DNA of 20,355 nucleotides from Cyclostephanos tholiformis. Its lineage: Eukaryota; Bacillariophyta; Thalassiosirophyceae; Thalassiosirales; Thalassiosiraceae. The stretch lies in contig JALLPB010000427.1 of assembly GCA_036939975.1 (NCBI GenBank), positions 1-20,355 of the forward strand, read 5' to 3'. Within the stretch, counting starts at the first letter, position 1. Each line of letters opens with the position of its first letter. Position numbers and translations under genes: made by a program. The notes under the pieces are model-generated. The model did not search any database. It was not told where the DNA came from and saw only the letters and a program-made list of their open reading frames with translations. Positions 1 through 10,226 of the stretch are shown here, piece by piece.

Positions 1-345
1 TAAAAAGATACGAAAATAATCTGTAAAGTCTAAAATGATGCTCGTGGCGTCACTTTTTGCCTCTGCCCAGACTAAACGATAATGTTCACGAGTCTTTCTA
101 CGCTATCTAATTCCTAACCCTTAGCTAACCCTTATGTAACCCTTAGATTGCAGCTAAACTAACGCATCAATTGATATATCAAGGCCGTAGTATTTGTTTC
201 CGAGCTAATAACAAAATCACAGCCTCTGTGTTAGTCCCCGAGAAGTATGAAGAGTTTTGCCAACCACAATAAACAAGTTATTTAATGTCGCAAGGGATCC
301 TTCTTGTCTTCTTTTTAAGACTTGGACAGCGTGTTCGTATCAAAT
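1..345. other. Upstream non-coding region with an 11-bp tandem repeat
   Basis: I see no convincing gene here. The stretch holds the upstream region and probable 5' leader of the anion-channel gene that starts at 346. Positions 115-147 hold three tandem 11-bp units that begin TAACCCTTA and differ only in the last two bases. No clear TATA box was identified. Confidence 0.5.
115..147. repeat. Three 11-bp tandem units containing TAACCC
   Basis: The units lie at 115-125, 126-136 and 137-147. All share the nine bases TAACCCTTA. They contain the TAACCC core of the common eukaryotic telomere repeat but have an 11-bp period, so they are telomere-like only in composition. Confidence 0.7.
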
Positions 346-3300
346 ATGTCGCTGCCGCGCACTACCCTCGCGGACCTCCTCGCCGACGATGTTCGCGACT
401 ACTTTTTGCGGGAGGTTCCTGATTTGGTTGCTTCTGCGCCCATCACTGCCGCTACTGCTGATAGCGGAACGCGACAACAACGAAGATGGCAACGGACTAT
501 ACTGAATGGAAATTCGAAAGAAATCAAACTATTATCAACATGGACTAGCCAGACGATGTCTTCGTTGTCATCATGTTCCGATGATGATGGTGATGGTGAT
601 GGTGATGGTGATAGTGTCAGTGATGATGATGGTGATGAAGACCATGACATCAGAAGGTGGAGAAAGAAGGGGATAAAAAATTACAAGAGTTATAAGAAAA
701 ATCATGACGATGATGGTCGGGGGAGAGATGAACAGGAAAGAGGCCAAAACACTGCAGAACGACGCGAGAATGCCACTGATGCGGCTTGTCACAGTCAAAA
801 TAATATACAACGGCAGCAACAGCAAGATCGACTGAAAAAACAATGCCATAGACCTCATGTATCCTCCATTGGATCTGGATCGGGGAGCATCTGCACCAGC
901 CATAGACAATACAATTCTTTTGGATCCGGGTCAGGATCTGGGATATTGTCATCGTTTTATTTTACTGGAAAGAGCAGCAAGAGCACTGATTTGTCTACTG
1001 CTGACGCCGAATTTTTACATCGTTATGCAGTGGAGAAGGAACGTGCTAGCTCGCGATACTCTAATCTGTCACCCAACAGCATCCAGTCCAACCCTAGCAC
1101 TACGAGCCCTCTGTCTATGTACTACAAAGACCCATCGCAGCCGCCATCGCGACGTCCGCCCATAGTGACAGGATCACATCGTCCTGCACTGCCGTCGATA
1201 GATAACGACGACTGGGAGGAGGATGATGGCAGCGAAAATGAATTGAACGACAAGGCGCGAGAAGAATGGGAGACGACGAAGGGAAAAAAGAAAAAGAAAA
1301 AGAAAAAGAAGGACGACGCAAAAATGGCGGCAGCGACGGCAATACGGGGTAGCAGTGATCACGTAAATATGGAAACGTTTCATCAGCACCAGCAGCCTGA
1401 TTTAGGTGCTAGGAACAAGTGCCATGCGATATCGTCGCCACAGCTGAATCGTCATCAGCGCCAAGTCCTCCAAAATCAAGCAGAACACGATGCTTTCTTT
1501 CCGAAGTCCAATGAGATGAATAGAAAAGGTAATCATGAAAGGGACGATTCGACGGGGACATTTGTTCGACTTGGAGTGTTACGTTCAGCGAAGAGCGTCG
1601 GAGATGGCAGTAGTTTTTGTGGCAGTGACAGTCCCAACAAGAGCATTGTCAATAGTATTCATCATAACTCCAGACCGTTGTCATACCTCTCGGCATCCTC
1701 TGGAAGTGGCAGCAGCGATGAAGACGTGCCCATGCCATCTGCATCAGCTCTGCGATTGCTGGGGAATCGATACCGAGGAGAGACAAGAAAGCTGTTTGCT
1801 GCCACTGCTCCCGCCATTGCGGATGGGACCAGCAGTCGAAGTGGGGGTGGTGGATACTACCAAAATCGAGTCGTAAACAATTACAACGCCAGCGATTTAG
1901 CTAACATCGACACAGTGTACTCGAGCTCGGTCGGGGGTGATTTCGAGTCGGCATTATTTGGGGATTGTGAACCGTCGTCGAGCGATGAAAGTATTGACAC
2001 CGTCGAAGAAGGACGCAGTGAAGCCTGGAACAGCTCGTGCAGTTCGTCGCACGCGTCATCTAATGAGGTTATGGAGCAGCCAGTGTTCAAAGCGAGCTCA
2101 TCAAGAGACGGATGGAAGCTGGTCGGCTCTGATTTAGTTGGATCGTTGCAAAATAACTTTTACAATACGGACATGGAAGAAGGAGGCAACGGCACCATAA
2201 TACTGTCAGGTGAACGCGAGGGACTTTTTGGCGTTCCAAATTATTCATCCATGGGCAGGACGGATGTGACAAGAGAATTATCCCGAATTTTCAGCGGCAG
2301 CAGCAGTAGCAGCAAGGTACGGACGAGCAAAAAAGGTGATGGATATCTACCATATCGTTCTAGAAAGAAAATGAAAAAGAAGAATCATCATCAGCATCAT
2401 CGACTGGGTGGATCTGGATGGCCATTACGATTAGACGATGCTTTGGAGGCACTGCAAATAAAGATGGGTGCTTTCATTGTGGTGGTGGAATTGTTCATCT
2501 CAAACATGCCATCACTGATTGGGTCGTTGGCACTCGCTTGGGTTAGTTTGGGGGTTGATTGGTTTAAGGTAAGAGAGAATTTTAGAAAATGGCAACCAAC
2601 ATCGCCGTACAAACCGGCTCGGAGGATGATAGAGTGTGGCTTGGCAACTCTTTTCAGTATTCTTATTTTCCACATCCACCATACTTCTTTTATTTTATGT
2701 TTCTCTCCAGTGGTACGAAGACGATGCTTGTTATCCAACCCACTACCACAGTGATGGATGTGTGTTCCCAGAATTTCCGGGGTGCTTTGTATGTGACACT
2801 GATCGCGACGGCTACCAGTTTGCTTTGCACTTTCACTACATGTGCAGCTCGATATCGTTCATATTATGCAGCCTTTTATTGGGCAAACTCGCTATTGCGT
2901 TCCCCGTTGTGAGAGATGAATTAGCCAATCCTACCACCGCCGCGCCATTGGGTCTGCTCTGCATGGCAATAGAGAAAGTGGTTGGAGGAAACTTTGGTTC
3001 TATTGGCATGTGTATCACATTCTTCGCATCTGCACTTCATACAGTTGTGGCTTGCTGGTAAGTCACATCCTCCTGCTTTCTACCATACATATTCGTGCAT
3101 ATGTGTACCTTAATTTCCTGCTTTCACCACTATCGTTCGTGAAAGGTTTATATTTATCTCTATTGTATACAAGACTTTGCCTGAGCCATCTTGGTTCCCC
3201 AATACAACAGGCATTGGTTTGGCTGCTGTCAAGGTATATCTATACTGGACAAGTGGGGGCTATTTCTTGAGTGGTTTTTCACTTCTTGCCTTCATAATGT

Positions 3301-4425
3301 TTTATTTCGTGTCCCTGTTCCGCATTCACACAAACGAGAAGATTTCTGTTCCAGTATGCTGGGCACAATTGAGCGGACCAGCAGTTGTTCTGTATGGGTT
3401 TACAATATTCAGTCAGCCAGGAACCAGAGATGATGAACTCGCCTTAATGATCCCAGAGAACAAAGAGCACTTTTACCGAATTCATCACCAGTATTACATG
3501 CCTGTGATGCATGTATTATTTGCTCTCTGTATGGTATCTATGACATCATCACTGTATCTACTCAGGGCTCGTTGGCAATCATTCAGAGGAAAAGCATTTA
3601 GCCCAGCCCATGTTGGCTTTTGCGCTCCCCTTGTCTCCCACGCCAATGCGCTGCAGACGTACCGGTTGTCTCTCAATGCATTTTCTTCATCTTCATCTGG
3701 AAAAACCTTCAAGGCAAGATATCTCGAATAATTGTGGTCTTGGGTTGTTTCTGTGTAAACTGACATTGTTCTCCATGTTTCCGTCCTGGAATGTACAGTT
3801 GTTACTTTACCAATACTGGACTCTGACCTTAATCTTCGGGACATTGCTGGTAATGGTAATGACATGGAAATTTTTCGAGCATCTTCCGAGCTGGTGCCAG
3901 ATAAATGTCGACGACGATGAAATGCCACCAGGTGAGGAGTCGGAATGTGGATTGTACGTTAAAAAAAAAATCCAACTCATTGAGAACTGACCGATGATGA
4001 TATCATGTCAAATCACACCAGAACCGGAAAAAACCATTGTTACACAGCTGCTACAAAAAGGGAATGCTGGAGATTCGATGAGGCAACACTTTGTCAGCGC
4101 AGCTGTATTACAAGCTAATGAGTCGGGAGCGCTTGTCCGAGTGTTACAAGATGGGAAAATGAAATATGTGAGAAGCCGCAGGATGCCATCGATGGGTTTT
4201 GATCCAATAATGAATGTGTCAGAGTTGATTTCAGAGCGTGATCGCCTACTGCAACATGTCACTTACGCTGCTCACCCCTCTCGAGATCGGGGGGGTGTGA
4301 GTAGCTTTGATGGGACTCTTCTTGATGCACCCAATGAGTGTGATCGTCTAAACACATCTTCAGGACGGCGTCGACTAAATTTTCTCTCTTTTGATGCATC
4401 TACTATTATGCGAGGCGACCACTAA
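346..4425 (+). CDS. TDT/SLAC1-like voltage-dependent anion channel, long disordered N-terminus, five exons
   Basis: The proposed exons are 346-2568, 2711-3057, 3146-3713, 3799-3931 and 4022-4425, giving 3675 nt and 1224 residues. ATG 346 is the first ATG in frame. Residues 1 to about 690 are low complexity, rich in Ser, Gly, Asp and His, with an acidic DG repeat (583-640) and nine consecutive lysines. From about residue 697 the protein is polytopic: a predicted membrane segment around MGAFIVVVELFISNMPSLIG, a Cys-rich loop (PEFPGCFVCDTD), then PSWFPNTTGIGLAAVK, the pattern of the tellurite-resistance/dicarboxylate/SLAC1 (TDT) family of anion channels, and a soluble tail of about 120 residues. 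TDT proteins usually have ten membrane helices and export anions such as nitrate, chloride or malate; the substrate here is unknown. The long N-terminus could be a regulatory or phosphorylation region, which is inference. The gene converges on the plastid protein gene. Confidence 0.72.
2569..2710 (+). other. Intron 1 of the anion-channel gene
   Basis: Donor AAG|GTAAGA and acceptor TCTCCAG|TGG; 142 nt, phase 0. A nearer acceptor at 2657 would put the next exon in the wrong frame. This choice joins VDWFK to WYEDDACYP and keeps the frame open. Confidence 0.7.
3058..3145 (+). other. Intron 2 of the anion-channel gene
   Basis: Donor CTG|GTAAGT and acceptor GAAAG|GTTTATA; 88 nt. It splits a Trp codon (TG/G) and joins a membrane segment to FIFISIVYKTLPEPSWFP, which fits the TDT family well. 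Confidence 0.75.
3714..3798 (+). other. Intron 3 of the anion-channel gene, GC-AG type
   Basis: Donor AAG|GCAAGA and acceptor TGTACAG|TTG; 85 nt, phase 0. No nearby GT donor keeps the frame. The join gives GKTFK-LLLYQYW and restores the last membrane segments. Confidence 0.7.
3932..4021 (+). other. Intron 4 of the anion-channel gene
   Basis: Donor CCAG|GTGAGG and acceptor ACACCAG|AACC; 90 nt. Both flanking exons are in the same frame. The intron contains the in-frame TGA at 3988-3990 that would otherwise end the protein, and removing it adds a tail of about 134 codons. Confidence 0.65.
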
Positions 4426-4589
4426 CTGGTATAAAACGTGCTTCGTTAGCTTTTAATGCGCGTAAGAGAGCATCAATTTGGAGCCCCTTTCTCTTGTTAA
4501 CTAGGAAACCACAATATGCCCCAATGCAGATACGTATATTATCGTGCATCTCTGCAAAGCGTCCGGACTGTGGGACGGCGTTTGTGTTA

Positions 4590-5111
4590 TTAAAGGGATG
4601 GGGGATTCAACGAGTCATTCGCAACGGCACCTTCCAGATCCAGCAGTATAGACGGTCTCCCATTGACGAGGTCGTCATACTGTACTTGCAACGCTTTTGT
4701 CTGCTTTGCAATTTCTAATGCCTCTTCTCTCACAGCTACAGGAAATTCGGAGAAGCTCTCGTACCCGTCGTTTAGTTTAATCAATAGCTCAAGCTCATCC
4801 ACCAATTCGAATATTCTATCTTCGAGCAACTCAGCTAACATCGCACGCTTCGTTCTTTCTTGCAAGTCCATTTTGGCAATGACTTCGGCGCCAGCACTGC
4901 TGGACACCTCAAAAACTTGCTCCAGCTCCCTCGATGGCGGCCGAGCCCGCGCCGAAGATGATTCTTCATTGTTCCACACGGAGGAGAGAACGATGGTATG
5001 ATGGAATGAACGGCCGAGGCACGAATGTGACGTAAAAGCGCTCACTACAGATGATGAGGTGTTTACCGAGGCTAAACACGATAGGATCGCTGCGGTGGAG
5101 TGAAATCTCAT
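4590..5111 (-). CDS. Plastid-targeted coiled-coil protein of unknown function
   Basis: The protein has 173 residues and starts at ATG 5111, which places a typical signal peptide first: MRFHSTAAILSCLAS followed by SSSVVSAF. The V-S-A-F at residues 23-26 matches the ASAFAP-type motif that diatoms use to send proteins through the ER into complex plastids, with cleavage before Phe26. Residues 27 to about 60 are Ser- and Arg-rich like a transit peptide. The mature part is acidic and helical (IAKMDLQERTKRAMLAELL and LVDELELLIKLND) and looks like a short coiled coil. I do not recognise a domain. No intron is needed. The gene converges on the anion channel and diverges from the hydrolase-rhomboid gene. 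Upstream in-frame ATGs would bury the signal peptide and were not chosen. Confidence 0.7.
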   Translation of the reverse strand: MRFHSTAAILSCLASVNTSSSVVSAFTSHSCLGRSFHHTIVLSSVWNNEESSSARARPPSRELEQVFEVSSSAGAEVIAKMDLQERTKRAMLAELLEDRIFELVDELELLIKLNDGYESFSEFPVAVREEALEIAKQTKALQVQYDDLVNGRPSILLDLEGAVANDSLNPPSL

Positions 5112-5309
5112 TGTGCGGCGTGTTCGTTGCATCGTTCCTCGGAGGGCGGAGTGGAGAAGTTGTTCGGGGGGCTGGCCCTCTTTCTCTCGTGCGTGCTTTT
5201 TCAAAGATGATGATTACTATACGAAGAGGCGGACGAAAAAAAAGTTCGTTGGGGTGCGAGGTCATACGATACGCCTGCATAAAAAAACTACCATACACAT
5301 CATATTATT
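5112..5309. promoter_or_regulatory. Divergent intergenic region, probable bidirectional promoter
   Basis: This 198-bp region lies between two genes transcribed away from each other, so it should hold both promoters and both 5' leaders. It is AT-rich toward the right, with a short A-run near 5237-5244. I see no clear TATA box. Co-regulation of the two genes is inference from position only. Confidence 0.5.
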
Positions 5310-7989
5310 ATGCCTATCTACACAAATTGCGATGACGATGCCCACCACGCGGAGAGCACGAAGGCCTCCGCTTTAACACCGAACCAGTTTCATAAAATAT
5401 GTCCCGGTGCACATGTTCAAATGGATGGGTCATACAGCGCATTCGGACAACCGCGCTGTGGGGATGGATCGAACTTTTCCTTTTTCTTCTCGCGTCCTTT
5501 GAAACAGCTTGCCAATGACAGGAAAATCATGATCGAATTCGTGGGCGGTGGAGCCTGCTGGGACGAGGAAACTTGCGGCATGCAAAAGGACTACCTCTCG
5601 TTTCCCAACACTTTCAATTCATTCGTAGGAATGAGCTGCAGTGAGATTGAATACGCAGCTGCGACACAGGGTGGACGTTCTTTGTCAATGCTGTGTTCCA
5701 AAGCGATTGGAAGGACAGATTTTAGGGAATACAATACGATTGTGGTACCCTACTGGTAAGTTCAATCGCTACCATATTACTTGTCATCGAGTTACCAATT
5801 GCAAAAAAGTTGACTTTTCTTCTCTTTTGTTGCTAAGTACCCAAGATGTTCATTTAGGCGATGCCTCCAGTATTTCCTATGATGGCAACAACATCGTGCG
5901 ACATGTTGGGGCTCATAATATGATCCGCACGCTAAATTGGGTCTTCAACAATTTCCTTAATCCAACGAACATATTTCTCACGGGGTGCAGTGCTGGAGGA
6001 ACTGCTGTCCCCATCGCCTATGATTTGATCAATAAACATTACAACTCATTTCTTAAAAGTAGTTCACGGTCATTAAACATCAATTCGATAAGTGAGTTTT
6101 GCTTCAACTTACGTTCGCCTGTTAACTGTGTGGTGTAGTGCTGACAATACAATTGGATCATTTGCCATCTAGTGGACTCCTCCGTCTATTTGACACCACC
6201 TAATTTTCTTCAATCTAAGTATCCCAATTGGAACCCAGGAACCATAATGGGCTTGGTTGGATTAAATTTTGAAAGGCTGAGACACGAAAAAAACTATCCT
6301 GATCTAGTTTGGGATCATATCCTAAGAAGAGGAAGCATATCTGATCGTTGGGGCTTCGTTACGCACTCCTCAGATGCGGTTTCATTAATGTATTACCAAT
6401 ACATGAGTTGCGACGAAAATGGAGGCCGATCGCTTTCGTTGGCAAGCTCATTCGGTGGGTCATATGCGTCTTCCATTGCTGTTGAAGGTCATGGTAGACA
6501 CATGACCGATAGCCTCGAGTCCCAATGGTGGACTGAAATCAATAGCAGCATGGAGTACATAAAAAAGAGGCACCAAAATGTGGAAACTTACGTCATTGAT
6601 GGTGAAGGTCATTGTACATTTGGACTATACTACCCCCTCCAAGAAGCGCAGTTTGAAGAATGGGCTGCACTCATCGTCAACGAAAATTTGGTCTGGCATT
6701 CGTCTATTGCCTTATTTCTGACAAGCGTTGTATTGGGAGGAATTCTAATCGCCACCACCCTGCGCTTGAAGCGCAAAACGGCTCTATTGATAGAGAACGA
6801 ACACACCGATCCAAACTACTTGGACGAAACTCTAGCCACGACGGCAAACAGTGAGCATCTCAGAATATTCGTTGAAAAAGTAGACACTGTTGTGCGACCT
6901 TTATCGACAAAGTGTTGCTCATGTCCTTGGACGGCAGGTTACCTGCTTGCAACATCGATCTATTTTACCGGGATGCTTATCACAGAAGGATTTACTCATC
7001 CACTGGATAATCCCGCGATTGGTCCCTCGGCAGTGGGCCTTTCTACTTTTGGGATCAACAATCCAGCACTCATTATCTATCGGAGGGAGCACTTTCGTTT
7101 GTTAACGTCGACGTTCGTTTGCAGCGGTCTATTCTCTTTTTTCCTCTTAACGTACACAATGTGCACAACAGGTCTGGAGGCAGCCATGTCGGCCAGCAAT
7201 CATCCCCATTGGCATTTTTTCTTGGTGGCGATTATGGTCTCATCTGCAACCAACCTTCTCTACGCATGCATTGGAAATGGAGCATCGTGCTCCTGCCTCG
7301 CTTTTGTGCTTGGCCTCAATATTGTTTCTATGACCATGTCTTTTCGCCGAAGCTCGAACGCCTATACCTCTCCATGGCGTTTTACAGCCATTGCAGTCAT
7401 ATTAGTTAGCACTCCTTTGTTCCCATTCGATTCAGTGGTGGCTTTGACTTCATCTATCATTACTGGAATAATTATTGGGCTAGCAATATTCGCCAAAGAA
7501 CTAGCAGGAGAGATGTCAGATTCTGGAAAAGATTATCATCGCCCCAGCCTCGGGGAAAAGACGCTTAACTTAGAAGAAAGGTCCAACGAAAAGGTCCCCC
7601 AAATTCGTTGGACATTCGTATACGGAATGGCCATCGTATACTTTTTGATGTACCTTCTCTTGCTGTTTCGCGCACCATCACCAGACAAAGACCATATCAA
7701 CGCATACAGAACCGGTTGCAATCTTGTTTATTCAGATCAGGTTGAAAATTTTGCGAATGCTTATGCCAGCGATGGTGCCAGAGTCTTAGAAGAAGAGATT
7801 CAGATCGACGGCTTGTGTGCACAAATATGCATCCCTCACATATTATATCGACCTGTTCTGTGGGGAGGAGCACGGTTTATTCATTTAGCGAAGGGCGCTT
7901 GCCAGGACAATGGCTACAGCACACATGTTGTCGACAAGACATTTCAAAAGTATTCTTTTGTCTTTGAAGTTAACTTGTTTACGGCATAA
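5310..7989 (+). CDS. Notum/pectin-acetylesterase-like hydrolase fused to a rhomboid-like membrane domain, three exons
   Basis: Exons 5310-5755, 5838-6091 and 6173-7989 give 838 residues. Residues 1 to about 400 resemble the pectin acetylesterase/Notum alpha-beta hydrolases: FVGGGACWDEETCG (oxyanion region), CTQDVHLGD, the nucleophile elbow GCSAGG (Ser200), a candidate Asp301 (HSSDAV) and His380 (GEGHC). These enzymes remove acyl groups from pectin, or palmitoleate from Wnt in animals; the substrate here is unknown. After a membrane segment at about 411-431, residues 490-735 form a multi-pass domain resembling rhomboid: NNPALIIYRREHFRLLTSTF, GAS605C and FDSVVALTSS. The rhomboid His and Asn of the second helix and the His of the sixth appear replaced, so it is probably not a protease. 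A luminal-type tail (735-838) with several Cys follows. No signal peptide is visible at the chosen ATG, so the true start may lie upstream. Confidence 0.7.
5756..5837 (+). other. Intron 1 of the hydrolase-rhomboid gene
   Basis: Donor TG|GTAAGT and acceptor GCTAAG|TACC; 82 nt. It splits a Cys codon and creates VVPYCTQDVHLGD, the expected sequence for this hydrolase family. Confidence 0.8.
6092..6172 (+). other. Intron 2 of the hydrolase-rhomboid gene
   Basis: Donor ATAA|GTGAGT and acceptor CATCTAG|TGGAC; 81 nt. The join restores one open frame from the nucleophile elbow to the rest of the hydrolase domain. Confidence 0.75.
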
Positions 7990-8058
7990 ATGCGTCAATG
8001 TTTTCCTACACGAGTGCAAAAAAAATAAGAAAAGTTTTAGTTCCAGCCCAAAAGCGCT

Positions 8059-9858
8059 TTATATTTCTCCAACACGGCAAAAAATGTGACATGTTTTCCC
8101 GAAATCGTTACTGCGATTGCTTACATCTGTAAGATGCGCATCCTGTGGCGTTTCTAACAAGGATGATGAGTTTAGCGACATCATGCTGCAATCAAATTCA
8201 TTATTCTTGAATGACGACCGCTTTCGTTCGCACAGACTGCCCACCCCATTGCTTGTATCAGACATGTTAAGGGTTTCCACAAGACATTTTGCGGTGAGGA
8301 AACTGAGGCGCATGGAATCATCTGTCGATGAGTAATCCGCGGGTTCAACGTTGAACATTTCTACAGAGGCGGTTGACGACTTCATCAAGGTATCACTACT
8401 ATGAAGTGTGGTAGTTTTGAGAGCATCACGCTTCACAGTAGTTCGACGTGACGGTCGCCGTCGAGAGGGATAAAATTCACCAAGCCCTTTTACTGCAGAG
8501 GTCTCGTCGTCATTTGATGATTTATTCTGCTTCGGTCGGTCATTTGATGGAAATTCTATGGATGAATTTTGATACATGTGCAGTGACTGCGGCGGAAGCC
8601 ATTGCTTTTCCTGTTGCATCTGAAGAAACTGTTGCAATAGCATCTGCTCATTCTCGACGGACAGTCTCCGTAGGAAGGACCCTGTCAATTCATCATTGTT
8701 TAATATGGTGGCCTGATCATTGACTGCATTATTTGTGCTTTTCGTCACATAAAGAGAATGTTGCCGCATCTGCTCATGCTGCTGCAGTCCTTCCATTAAC
8801 TGCTGTTGCAGCTGAAGCATCATTTGGCCAGCATTGTATTGCCTTGCTAATGATGAAAAAACATTTGCGACAGAAGTCCGATTCTCCTGCATCAACAACG
8901 TGCGATTTAAATGCACTTGAGTCTCTTCGGGAATGTACTGCATATTATTTGAATGATAATGATTAGAAGTACTTTGCTGTGACTGGGCTTCCTCAGCCTG
9001 AGCTTTCAATTCATGAGTAGGGCACCGAATGCCTGTGCACTTGTCTCAGACGCGTTGGGAGAATTAAGGAAAGAACCCATGGCCGCACAGAGTTCGGCAT
9101 TGGTCATGCTCAAGATGTAATAGTTGGCACTATTGATCGAAGACTTTGATTCCATTCCATTGAAATGAAGTTTAGGGTTCGTATTGGTCAGATCACCGTT
9201 TTCGAAGACGAGATTCGAGTTTATGAAACTTGGGTTCGTGCACTTAGACGAGGTTGAAGAAATGACCTTTCTAAGCTGTTCAAGAAAGCGGCCACTCTCT
9301 AAGTCTGCGGAATCAGCGAAGGGAAGGGGATTCCACGACCCTCCGATGGAGGATGACGATTCATTCTGAGGGGAAGACATGGGTGGACACGGTTGTTGAG
9401 ACATCATATCCAGTCCCACATCATTACTGGACATGGAGCTAGGAGCAGTATTAATCATTGCCATCGGAGACGAGCCCCCCCGTTCCACACCAACAACATC
9501 GAACTGATCTCTCACAAAATCTGTCCTGTTCTGCCTCAACGTCATCTTGGTCTTCTCCAAAACCGTCGCCTCGTCCACCAATTCATAAATCGCTGCCTCT
9601 CGTTTAAAGCCCGCCTCGATTGTCCGCTCCGAACTTAGCTTTCTCAGGAATCGCCCCCCCCCTGGCCCGAACCGCGTTGATGATGTCGTTGGCAATGCGC
9701 CCCTTGGCGTCCCTCGTCAGCGCCGCGAGGTATTCCGCCTTGCGGGTCAATACCTGGTTACGGAATTCGATGTTGCCGACGCGATTGTTCGACCCGGACC
9801 CGCGACCGCAGAGAACATCGTGGTGGTTCAGCTCGAAGAAATACCTATTGCCTGCCAT
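8059..9858 (-). CDS. DUF6824-domain protein with Gln-rich tail, frame broken twice
   Basis: The N-terminus (ATG 9858, first ATG in frame) contains HHDVLCGRGSGSNNRVGNIEFR and then AVRARGG, the pattern of DUF6824, a domain common in diatoms and often placed in putative regulators. The frame shifts in a run of nine G on the coding strand (9654-9662). With eight G the protein would read on through GGRFLRKLSS and the rest of the domain. This second segment stops at 9006, and a third open segment (to 8059) overlaps it in another frame with no ATG at its start. It is rich in Gln (LQLQQQLMEGLQQH) and Ser. Total coding potential is about 600 residues. The breaks may be sequence errors, an unseen intron at 9006, or decay. 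An acceptor-like TTTAG lies just upstream of ATG 9858, so a 5' leader intron is possible. Confidence 0.6.
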
Positions 9859-10226
9859 CCATCCTAAAGTAAGGCTGTGATTTCTTTGAGCAAGTGCCTG
9901 TGATGTGTGTGCGTGTATGCATTGGAACAGTCTGGATGTTCCTGGCTTATTTTTTTTCGGGAAGACACTGGATTGGGGGGAAAAAAGTGGGGAAAGTTGT
10001 ATTGGCACAACGAAATTTTTTTGGCGCAAAAAAATATTGGCGATGATCAGACAGAGTTTTCAGTCATGTGGAGCTCACTTCTACATACAGAGATCAACTT
10101 CTATGTAGTGTCCTACTGAACGAAACAACATCTCATCCACCTGATCTCATCTTGAGCCGATTTAGCCCTTTTTTCGATCCCAAGGGACTACTTTTTTCCC
10201 CTGACCCATGCGCAAAATTCCAGGGA
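9859..10226. other. Non-coding region upstream of the DUF6824 gene
   Basis: I see no gene. The DUF6824 frame stays open upstream but has no ATG. The stretch is rich in T- and A-runs and holds a short hairpin, CTACATA (10081-10087) with TATGTAG (10102-10108). It should contain the DUF6824 promoter on the minus strand. Confidence 0.4.

Noticed and set aside
399..952. Several minus-strand frames opposite exon 1 of the channel gene
   Set aside because: They are antisense reflections of DG, Ser and Gly repeats and encode low-complexity Ser/Ile/Thr strings with no domain.
3961..3993. Ten-A run before the stop at 3988, first suspected as a frameshift error splitting the channel gene
   Set aside because: The two sides are already in the same frame, and a strong GTGAGG donor with a CACCAG acceptor explains the stop as intronic.
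4494..5001. Plus-strand frames across the plastid protein gene
   Set aside because: They are antisense to a better frame that carries a targeting peptide, and they show no domain.
6660..7409. Extra plus-strand frames within exon 3 of the hydrolase-rhomboid gene
   Set aside because: They are short alternative frames inside a long, well-supported coding exon.
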